A program made the translations under genes and the position numbers. From assembly GCA_946612175.1 (NCBI GenBank), contig CAMOEO010000220.1:1-5480 (forward strand): a stretch of DNA of 5,480 bases, read 5' to 3'. Of this stretch, positions 1-5,480 are shown piece after piece (position 1 is the first letter of the stretch; each line of letters opens with the position of its first letter). A model generated the notes under the pieces. The model did no database searches, had not been told where the DNA came from, and was given only the letters and a program-made list of their open reading frames with translations. The DNA comes from an uncultured Verrucomicrobiota bacterium (GTDB lineage Bacteria; Verrucomicrobiota; Kiritimatiellia; RFP12; UBA3636).

Positions 1-69
1 ACAACTTGGAGCAATTCTATTGGACAACTTGGAGCAATTTTAGTGAACAAGTTGGAGCAATTTTAGTGG
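1..69. repeat. Three tandem copies of a 23-bp repeat, possible IS21-type terminal array
   Basis: Three direct copies, period exactly 23 bp, occupy 1-23, 24-46 and 47-69. Each begins ACAA(C/G)TTGGAGCAATT and ends in a slightly variable 7-base tail (CTATTGG, TTAGTGA, TTAGTGG). A degenerate fourth copy, GTTGTAGCAAT at 75-85, follows 24 bases after the matching GTTGGAGCAAT at 51-61. G+C in the first 60 bases is 23 of 60, far below the neighbouring genes. IS21-family insertion sequences are known to carry several direct repeats of about 20 bp at their ends as transposase binding sites, and this array looks like such an end, with the element body lying beyond position 1. That identity is inferred; no transposase gene is in the window. 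Alternatives are an intergenic tandem repeat or a regulatory array. Confidence 0.85.
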
Positions 70-136
70 GTTGGTTGTAGCAATGACTCACGGTCGCCCT
101 TCGCCAATGGCGTGCGCTTTGCACTCGGCATTTTCT
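70..136. other. Short non-coding tail downstream of the operon
   Basis: This 67-base stretch lies between the repeat array and the stop codon of the GH43 gene. It contains the degenerate fourth repeat copy (75-85) and a small inverted repeat, CGCC-AAT-GGCG, at 102-112, whose stem is too short and which has no following T-run on the minus strand to count as an intrinsic terminator. No open frame here has support as a gene. The operon's 3' end is therefore either terminated by an unrecognised signal or was separated from its native terminator by the repeat-bearing element to the left. Confidence 0.5.
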
Positions 137-1129
137 TCAACGTGAAGATGGAGATGAAGAAGGCGCAAGAGCCGCGGGCGGGAAGGTGTCGTGCCAGGCG
201 ATTTCGAGGCGGCCGTCGCGGAAGTCGGCGGGCAGCCAGGCGTAGCGGCCGTCGATGGCGTCGTCGGGGCGCCACAGGTCGAACATCGCGATCCAGCGCC
301 CGCCGGTCGTCTCGTCGGGCGGGATGGCGAAGGTCGACTGCGCGCCCCAGGTCTTTTCCGGCCCGAGGCCGTTGGCGGGATTGACGCCGCGGCACGGGTT
401 GCCCGTCGGCTCCCACGGGCCGGACATCCGCCGCGCGCGGAAGGAGCGCGCGGCGTTCGGCGCCCAACCGGTGCAGCCCGAGCCGAGCAGATGGTACCAC
501 CCGTCGTGCTTGAAGACGGCGGGCGCCTCCGTCCAGGTCCGCTCGGCCATGCGCCACCAGCGGCCGGTGTAGTCGAGGCAGTCCGGCGTCAGCTCGGCGA
601 CGTGGAGCGTGGCGTTGTCCTCCGAGGCGAAGACGTGCCAGGTCGAACCGTCGTCGTCCCGGAAGAGCGTCATGTCGCGGCAGAACTCGCCGTGCGGGCG
701 CAGGGAGCGGACGAACGCGAAGGGGCCCTCGGGGCGGTCCGCAACGGCGATGCCGACGCGCGCGTCCGCGTAGCCCAGGCCCTTGCGCTCGAGGTGGAAG
801 AACATGACGAACCGGCCGGTCGCGGCCTTCACGACCTTCGGGCGCTCGAGGATGCATCCGCGCGCGATGTCGGACGCCTCGTCCGGCTCGACGGCCAGCG
901 CGACGCCGCGGTCGGTCCAGGCGAGCAGGTCCGGGGAGGAATAGACGCGCACGCCGACGTTGGCCGCGTTGCCGGCGCGGCCCGCGGTCTTATGCTCGCC
1001 GTACCAGTACCAGAGGCCGCCCTCCTTGAGCAGCCCGCCGCCGTGGGCGTTGACGTGGACGCCGGCGGCGTCCGGCCAGAGGCCGCCGTTCGGGAGGGCC
1101 CGTGCAGGGGATTCGGAAGGTTCGTTCAT
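137..1129 (-). CDS. GH43 glycoside hydrolase, subfamily 24/34 type (exo-beta-1,3-galactanase or related)
   Basis: A 330-residue protein with one five-bladed beta-propeller catalytic domain covering nearly its whole length. Visible family motifs in order: NAHGGG (27-32), WYGEHK (42-47), GVRVYSS (59-65), LERPKV (94-99), RDMTLF (151-156), EAPAVFK (201-207), SGCTGW (217-222), AQSTF (263-267). In subfamily 24 the usual N-terminal Asp base is absent; the fungal exo-beta-1,3-galactanase of this group uses a Glu as acid and a Gln as base, and E201 and Q264 sit at the corresponding positions, with E95 and D152 as other pocket residues. It probably releases galactose or galactofuranose from chain ends; substrate is inferred. 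No signal peptide is seen, so it is likely cytoplasmic. The start overlaps the esterase stop as ATGA and has a good GAGGAG Shine-Dalgarno. The C-terminus (319-330) is a Pro/Ser/Ala tail, probably outside the fold. Length matches the family, so the gene appears intact. Confidence 0.9.
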   Translation of the reverse strand: MNEPSESPARALPNGGLWPDAAGVHVNAHGGGLLKEGGLWYWYGEHKTAGRAGNAANVGVRVYSSPDLLAWTDRGVALAVEPDEASDIARGCILERPKVVKAATGRFVMFFHLERKGLGYADARVGIAVADRPEGPFAFVRSLRPHGEFCRDMTLFRDDDGSTWHVFASEDNATLHVAELTPDCLDYTGRWWRMAERTWTEAPAVFKHDGWYHLLGSGCTGWAPNAARSFRARRMSGPWEPTGNPCRGVNPANGLGPEKTWGAQSTFAIPPDETTGGRWIAMFDLWRPDDAIDGRYAWLPADFRDGRLEIAWHDTFPPAALAPSSSPSSR

Positions 1130-3888
1130 GGAAGAGGCTCCTCGCGGCCGTTGCCGCCGGCGATGTCCAGTTCGAACGGTCCGCACGGCAGCGCGTCGCC
1201 GTTCACGAGATTGCAGACGGGGTAGTCGTCCCAGGCGTGGCGGACGCGCGCCGCCGCGAATCCCGGCGGGACGGACACGAGGACGGCCTCGCCCTCGGTC
1301 CGCGCCTCCGCCCACACGGCCTTCCCCGCTCCGTCGACGAGCTGGAAGCCGCGGACGGGGCCGCCGTCCGACGTGGCGAGGCCGGCGGCGTTCTTGAACG
1401 CGACGGCCACGCAGCCGCCGCGGCGCTCCGCGCGGAGCGGGACCGGCCCGGCCTCGACGAGGTCCGTGCGCCCGTAGGTGCGGACGAGCGCGAGGCGGGC
1501 CAGCCGCTCGCCGACGGTCTTCTTGTCCTTGGGATGGATGTTGCCGTGGTCGCCGACATCGATCGCCACGGCCGTTCCGCAGCGCTCCACCGTTTCGCCG
1601 AGCCGCATCTGGACCCAGCGCATGGCGGCCCACCGGGAGTCGAGGGGCTCGTCGTGGGTGTCGAGGTAGGCGGCGAGCTGCACGAGGTAGATCGGCAGTC
1701 CGTCCGGATGCGTGAAGTGCGCGCGCCAGTCCGCCGCCATCGCGCGGAAATAGCTCGCGTAGCGCGGCGCCATGTTCACGTCGGTGCAGCCCTGGTACCA
1801 GATCGCGCCCTTGAGCGCCAGCGGGAAGAGCGGGTGGAGCATGGCGTTGTAGCAGGCCGTGGGGATCCGGCAGTCCACTTCGCCGGATACGGGGCGGGGA
1901 TCGAACGCGAAGGCGCTTGCGCGCCACGTCCCCGCCAGCGGGACGGGCGCGAGTCCGGAAGCGCCGAAGGAAAGCGCGAGCGCCTCCGGCCGGCCCCACA
2001 GCCCGCCGCCTCCACTGTAGTCCCTGGCGCGGATCGCCACGACGTTGCGCCCTTCGCGCAGCACGCCCGAAGGGACCTTGTAGCGGCGCTCCACCGTCCA
2101 GCCCTTCGTCGCGCCGACGGGCACGCCGTTGACCCATGTTTCGTCGTCGTCGTCGATCGGACCGAGCGCGAGCACGGCATCCGGCGCCGCGGCCTGCGCG
2201 GCCGAGAGGTCGAACGCGCGGCGGTACCAGACGCACCCGTCGAAGCCGGCGCCGAACTGCGACTCGAAGGACCCGGGCAGGGCGACCTCGCGCCAGCCGG
2301 CGTCGTCGCAGTCGGGCGCTTCGGCGTGGATGTCGCCGCGCGTCGCGCATTCCTCGGTCCAGAGCGCGAAGCGCCTGTCGAACTCCGCCTTGCCGCCGCG
2401 CGCCTCGTAGTCGGCGACGTTGGCGACGGCGCTCCGATACGCCGCCTCGCACCCGGCGTCGATGCCGCAGTAGGCCTCCCGCGAGAGCCAGGTCTTGATC
2501 GGCGAACCGGACCACGAGGCCTCGATCAGGCCGATCGGCACCTCGGGCATCGCCTTGCGCAGCGCCTGTCCGAAGAACCAGCCGCACGCGGAGAAGCCCT
2601 TCGCATGCGCGAAGTCCGAGGCGGTCCATTCCGCCGGCCGCGAGAGGTCCGCGAGGGGCGCGAGCGACGCGGCGTTGCGGTCGTCGAAGAGGCGCATCAG
2701 CGGGTCGTCCGCGGTCTCCATGTCCTCCCTGCCGCGCGTGAGCCCCCAGCCGTAGTTCATGTCCATGTTGGACTGCCCGGAGCAGAGCCACACGTCGCCG
2801 ATCGCGATGTCGTCGAGCGCCGCGGCGGTCGTGCCTTCGGCGCGCAGCACCAGCGTGTGCCCCGCGCCCGGCTCCGTCTGCGGCGGGAAGACGACGCGCC
2901 AGCGTCCGTCCGGCCCGGCGGCGGCGCGCTCGGTCCGCGCGTCCAGCGCGACCTCGACCTCCGCGCCCGGCGCGGCCGTGCCCCAGACCGGCAGCGGGCA
3001 GTCGCGCTGGAGGACGGCGCGCGAGGTGAAGGGCGCGGCGAACGCGGCCGGGAGCTCCGCGCCCTCGAAGACGATGTCGCCGAACGCGCTCTCGTTGCGG
3101 AAGGGAAGGTCGGGCGACCCCGTCCAGTAGAGCGTGTGGTCGCGCTCTCCGCCGCGGTCGTCGTCCTGGAAGGAGATCGTGAAGCCGACGCGCTCGGGGA
3201 CCGAGGCGAGCGCCATCGCCGCCCAGGGGACGTAGAAGCGCGTCGCGTAGCCGCCGGACTTCGCGTCCCCGCTCCAGAACGCCTCCCCGGTCCACCAGGC
3301 GTTGGTGCGCGGCGCGGCGACCGGCGCGAAGGCGGCGGCGGGCGGCAGGTAGCCGCGTCGCGCGGAGGAATAGTCGCTCATCGCGGCGCCGTTGGCCGTC
3401 AGGACGAACTCGCCGCCGTGCGCGAGATGGACGCCGCCGTCGGCGCGGCTGTCCGGGAGGCGCGCGAGAGCGCCGTCGAGGAAGATCTCCGTGCAGTCGT
3501 CGGTCCACGAGCGGCAGGAGAGGTCGCCGGGCTTGCAGGCGTCGACGCACACGTCGTCGTCGCGCGCCACGCATTCGACGAGCAGCCCGCCGTCGTCCCA
3601 GAAGCAGCGGAAGAAGCCGCAGAGGTCGGCGTCGTGGGCGGGCGGGGCCGTGCCGGCGTCGTAGATTCCATTGGTGATCGAGACGAACGTCCAGCCCGCG
3701 GCGGCGCCGCCCGAGGCGTCCGGCGCCGTGCCGAAGCGGGCGGCGGCCGATTCGACGCGACGCGCCGCGACGGCGGGCCGGGCCGCTTCGGCGGCGGACG
3801 CCGCCGCCGTGCACGCCGGCAGGGCGGCGATGGCGAGGAGGGCGGCAAGGAGGGAAATCGGACGGGAGGCGGGGGGCGTGGAATGCAT
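1126..3888 (-). CDS. Exported sialate O-acetylesterase-type enzyme with N-terminal CBM9-like domain
   Basis: A 920-residue carbohydrate esterase of the SASA (sialate O-acetylesterase, SGNH-fold) family. Residues 1-35 form an export signal: a hydrophobic stretch (12-24), then LPAC (23-26), a possible lipobox, or a signal peptidase I site near ASA-AEA. Residues about 60-275 look like a CBM9/DOMON-like sugar-binding sandwich (WDDGGL, TEIFLDG, YVPW, FTISFQDDD), with seven Cys between 90 and 132. A short beta domain follows (about 285-355). The esterase proper begins with WLCSGQSNM (367-375; S373 is the expected nucleophile), continues with IGLIEASWSGSPIKTWLS (452-469), is interrupted by a jelly-roll insertion (about 525-645; IDDDDETWVNG), and resumes with WYQGCTDVN (697-705) and DVGDHGNIHPKDK (777-789; H785 the likely catalytic His). 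The family removes O-acetyl groups from sugars; many bacterial members act on plant or other glycans rather than sialic acid. The gap to the upstream gene is 14 nt with no clear Shine-Dalgarno. Confidence 0.9.
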   Translation of the reverse strand: MHSTPPASRPISLLAALLAIAALPACTAAASAAEAARPAVAARRVESAAARFGTAPDASGGAAAGWTFVSITNGIYDAGTAPPAHDADLCGFFRCFWDDGGLLVECVARDDDVCVDACKPGDLSCRSWTDDCTEIFLDGALARLPDSRADGGVHLAHGGEFVLTANGAAMSDYSSARRGYLPPAAAFAPVAAPRTNAWWTGEAFWSGDAKSGGYATRFYVPWAAMALASVPERVGFTISFQDDDRGGERDHTLYWTGSPDLPFRNESAFGDIVFEGAELPAAFAAPFTSRAVLQRDCPLPVWGTAAPGAEVEVALDARTERAAAGPDGRWRVVFPPQTEPGAGHTLVLRAEGTTAAALDDIAIGDVWLCSGQSNMDMNYGWGLTRGREDMETADDPLMRLFDDRNAASLAPLADLSRPAEWTASDFAHAKGFSACGWFFGQALRKAMPEVPIGLIEASWSGSPIKTWLSREAYCGIDAGCEAAYRSAVANVADYEARGGKAEFDRRFALWTEECATRGDIHAEAPDCDDAGWREVALPGSFESQFGAGFDGCVWYRRAFDLSAAQAAAPDAVLALGPIDDDDETWVNGVPVGATKGWTVERRYKVPSGVLREGRNVVAIRARDYSGGGGLWGRPEALALSFGASGLAPVPLAGTWRASAFAFDPRPVSGEVDCRIPTACYNAMLHPLFPLALKGAIWYQGCTDVNMAPRYASYFRAMAADWRAHFTHPDGLPIYLVQLAAYLDTHDEPLDSRWAAMRWVQMRLGETVERCGTAVAIDVGDHGNIHPKDKKTVGERLARLALVRTYGRTDLVEAGPVPLRAERRGGCVAVAFKNAAGLATSDGGPVRGFQLVDGAGKAVWAEARTEGEAVLVSVPPGFAAARVRHAWDDYPVCNLVNGDALPCGPFELDIAGGNGREEPLP
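1138..1143 (-). promoter_or_regulatory. Shine-Dalgarno site of the GH43 gene inside the esterase 3' end
   Basis: On the minus strand the sequence reads GAGGAG, then 8 bases, then ATG at 1129. It lies within the last codons of the upstream esterase gene, and the two genes overlap by four bases (ATGA, 1126-1129). This supports the chosen GH43 start and points to translational coupling. The two upstream junctions (before 3888 and before 4772) show no comparable purine-rich site. Confidence 0.75.
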
Positions 3889-3902
3889 GGCGTGCGGATC
3901 GT

Positions 3903-4772
3903 CTAGTCGTGGAAGAGGAGCTCCGTCGCCTCGCCGCGAAAGCCGGCGCCGGAGCAGATCTGCGGCACGCCGGGGAAGAGCTCGCCGGCGTGGAAGCGGT
4001 GGACGTGGCCGGCGAGGACGGCGCGGAGGCAGGGCGTCGCGCGCAGGTCGGCGAGGAAGGCGCGCGTCGTGGCGTCCGGCGCCTGGACCGACGCCGCGCG
4101 GCGGTCGGAGAAGCGGGCGAGCGCCGCGTCCGGCGCGCCGCAGAGGAACGCCGCGCGGCCGTGCGCGTCGGCGAGCGTCTTTTCGGCGAGGTCCTCCTCC
4201 CAGAACGGGTTGTGGCAGAGCAGGACCGTCGGGAGCCCTCGCGCCGCCTCGCGGCGGAACGCCGCGCGCTGCGCCTCGGAAACGAGGTAGTAGGCGTTGT
4301 CGAGCGCGACGAAGAGGACGCCGCCATGGACGAGCGAGGCGAGCGGAAGGTCGTTCGGCCACGCGGCGCGGACGCGCCCTGCGCTTTGCGCCTTGTAGGC
4401 CTCGTCCTCCGGCGCCTCGCCGACGTAGAGGCTGAACTCGTGGTTGCCCGGTGCGGCGAGGACCGGACGGCCCTCCCCGGCCTCGCGCCAGAACGCCGCC
4501 GCCGCGGCGAGGTTGGCGCCGCTCACGAAGTCCGAGAGGTCGCCGGCGTGCAGGAGGAGCTCGCCCGGACGCGAGCGCACGAGCGCCGAGAACGCCGCGA
4601 AGGACGGCTCCGCCGCGGGAAAGACGCCGGAGCGCTTCCGGGCCAGCTCCGCCTTGCGCGGATCGCGCGCGGCCTCGGACGCGTCGCAGCGGCAGAGGTG
4701 GTTGTCGGACGAAAGGAGGGCGCGGAAGGGGGCTTCCGCGCCGACGGAGAGGGAGACGGACTCGAGACGCAT
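3903..4772 (-). CDS. Calcineurin-like metallophosphoesterase
   Basis: A 289-residue protein carrying the complete signature of the two-metal calcineurin-like phosphoesterase fold: SSDNHL (D23, H25), HAGDLSD (G77-D78), APGNHEF (N110, H111, E112), LLCHNPF (H187) and LAGHVHRFH (G255-H256, H258). These residues bind the metal pair and hydrolyse phosphomonoesters or phosphodiesters; the substrate cannot be told from sequence. There is no signal peptide or membrane segment, so it is probably cytoplasmic. The ATG at 4772 is chosen because the fold's first strand (FRALLSSD) starts soon after it and the upstream gene ends 15 nt before; no strong Shine-Dalgarno is seen. It ends 14 nt before the esterase gene, which places it in the same operon. 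It might remove phosphate from a glycan breakdown product or a nucleotide, but that is only guilt by association. Confidence 0.9.
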   Translation of the reverse strand: MRLESVSLSVGAEAPFRALLSSDNHLCRCDASEAARDPRKAELARKRSGVFPAAEPSFAAFSALVRSRPGELLLHAGDLSDFVSGANLAAAAAFWREAGEGRPVLAAPGNHEFSLYVGEAPEDEAYKAQSAGRVRAAWPNDLPLASLVHGGVLFVALDNAYYLVSEAQRAAFRREAARGLPTVLLCHNPFWEEDLAEKTLADAHGRAAFLCGAPDAALARFSDRRAASVQAPDATTRAFLADLRATPCLRAVLAGHVHRFHAGELFPGVPQICSGAGFRGEATELLFHD

Positions 4773-4787
4773 GCGCCGGTTCGCCCG

Positions 4788-5480
4788 CTAGCGCACCACG
4801 AAGACGAGGGCGGGGGGGCTGTAGGTGACCGAGAAGGTGGAAGCCGTGCCGGGCATCTCGCTGCCGGACGCGTCGCGGTAGATCGGCGTCACCGTGAAGA
4901 CGTCCGTTTCGCCGGACTTGCGGTACCCGATGCCGATCGTGCCGTCCGTCTCGCCGATGACCGTTCCGTTGCGGGTCCAGCGGTAGGTCGAAGCGCCCTG
5001 TGCGGACGCGGTCACCTTCCTCACCTTGCCCTTCGAGAGGACAAAGTCCGCGATCCGCGCCGTCCCGATCCTTGCGATCTCTTCCGCCGAGACCGCAAGC
5101 GGACCCGCGACGTAGACGGGATCGGCGCCGGTCGAGGCGGCGTGCTTGAACGCCTTGTCGCCGGTCAGCAGATCGACGAGGCCCACGCCTTCGGCGCCGG
5201 AATACGGCACGAAGAGATGCACCAGCGCGTCGTTCTCGTAGATGCGCACGGCGTAGCACCGCATCGTCGCGGCCTTCGGCCCCGTGCAGATGCCGGAATC
5301 GTTGATGGCGCCGCACACGCCCATCGGGTTCCGGCTCTCCCAGTCTTCGGCGATGGACTGCGACGAGAAATCGGCCGAGTAGTCGTCGATCTTCTCGCCG
5401 TTGAGAACGACGTACTGGGTCTGGTCCGAGAAGTCCGTGACGGCCGTGAAGCGGATGCTCAGGGGGCAGAAGCGGTAGGC
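4788..5480 (-). CDS. C-terminal part of a large LamG-like/Ig-like domain protein (5' end outside window)
   Basis: The frame is open from the window edge to the TAG at 4788-4790, giving 230 visible residues; internal Met codons occur (for example at 5324), but the frame continues upstream without a stop, so the gene is treated as truncated by the window. Residues about 5-115 resemble the end of a LamG/concanavalin-like jelly roll as seen in long surface proteins of Kiritimatiellota and relatives (strands around YVVLNGEKID, CYAVRIYEND, LVHLFVPY, EGVGLVDLLTG). Residues about 130-225 look like an Ig-like sandwich (TYRWTRNG, GYRKSGETDVFTVTP). There is no catalytic motif. Such proteins are usually exported and may bind glycan or serve adhesion; that role is inferred. 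The stop lies 15 nt before the metallophosphoesterase start, so it is the first visible gene of the operon, with the promoter further upstream. Confidence 0.75.
   Translation of the reverse strand, partial: AYRFCPLSIRFTAVTDFSDQTQYVVLNGEKIDDYSADFSSQSIAEDWESRNPMGVCGAINDSGICTGPKAATMRCYAVRIYENDALVHLFVPYSGAEGVGLVDLLTGDKAFKHAASTGADPVYVAGPLAVSAEEIARIGTARIADFVLSKGKVRKVTASAQGASTYRWTRNGTVIGETDGTIGIGYRKSGETDVFTVTPIYRDASGSEMPGTASTFSVTYSPPALVFVVR

Noticed and set aside
134..148. Inverted repeat TCTTCA-ACG-TGAAGA overlapping the GH43 stop codon.
   Set aside because: The 6-bp stem is AT-rich and weak, and on the minus strand it is followed by A residues rather than a T-run, so it does not make an intrinsic terminator.
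63..857. A minus-strand 264-codon frame overlapping the GH43 gene and reaching into the repeat-adjacent tail.
   Set aside because: It is a shadow of the GH43 gene in another frame; only its last few dozen residues lie outside that gene and they show no recognisable feature.
2141..2155. Five TCG trinucleotide units, considered as a phase-variable microsatellite.
   Set aside because: They encode an acidic run (IDDDDE) that fits the conserved insertion-domain motif of the esterase, and a trinucleotide change would not shift the frame.
1102..3906. A 934-codon plus-strand frame antisense to the esterase.
   Set aside because: Its translation is biased to Arg, Ala, Val, Gly and Glu with no recognisable motif, as expected opposite a GC-rich gene with strong third-position bias.
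137..4327. A single very long minus-strand open frame of 1396 codons.
   Set aside because: Only its last 330 codons (from 1129) look like protein with family motifs. The rest runs out of frame through the esterase and phosphoesterase genes as Arg/Ala/Pro-rich low-complexity sequence, an effect of few stop codons in GC-rich DNA.
1126..5316. A second 1396-codon minus-strand open frame suggesting a giant fusion protein.
   Set aside because: The region upstream of 3888 is out of frame with the clear phosphoesterase and LamG-like genes and is Arg-rich without motifs. The signal peptide directly after the ATG at 3888 marks the true start.

Overview
The window is a GC-rich bacterial stretch in which every credible gene lies on the minus strand, so transcription runs from high to low coordinates. 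The layout, very high G+C, a concanavalin/LamG-like and Ig-like surface protein, a large secreted sialate O-acetylesterase-type enzyme with an N-terminal CBM9-like domain, and a GH43 enzyme all fit a polysaccharide-degrading member of the PVC group (Kiritimatiellota or Verrucomicrobiota, perhaps gut-derived). This assignment rests on family resemblance from memory, not on a search, and could be wrong at phylum level.

In transcription order: (1) 5480-4788, the C-terminal 230 residues of a large protein cut by the window edge, with a LamG-like end and an Ig-like domain. (2) 4772-3903, a complete 289-residue calcineurin-like metallophosphoesterase with all its metal-binding motifs. (3) 3888-1126, a complete 920-residue exported esterase with a signal peptide or lipoprotein signal, a Cys-rich CBM9-like domain and a SASA/SGNH esterase domain interrupted by a beta-sandwich insertion. 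(4) 1129-137, a complete 330-residue GH43 enzyme of the subfamily 24/34 type (exo-beta-1,3-galactanase or related galactosidase/galactofuranosidase). Gaps are 15 nt, 14 nt and a 4-nt ATGA overlap, so this is almost certainly one operon whose promoter lies beyond position 5480.

Taken together, genes 2-4 look like a small carbohydrate-processing unit: an envelope or extracellular esterase that removes acyl groups and binds glycan, a probably cytoplasmic exo-acting galactoside hydrolase, and a phosphoesterase of unknown substrate. The actual glycan cannot be read from the sequence.

The operon ends in a short AT-rich tail (1-136). Its outer 69 bases are three tandem copies of a 23-bp unit, with a degenerate fourth copy after them. 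This array has a base composition quite unlike the genes and resembles the multiple terminal repeats of IS21-family insertion sequences, so a mobile element may begin just outside the window. I found no RNA gene, CRISPR array or convincing terminator. I did not find a clearly new biological system; the points most worth checking are the repeat array, the altered active-site block of the esterase and the operon combination.
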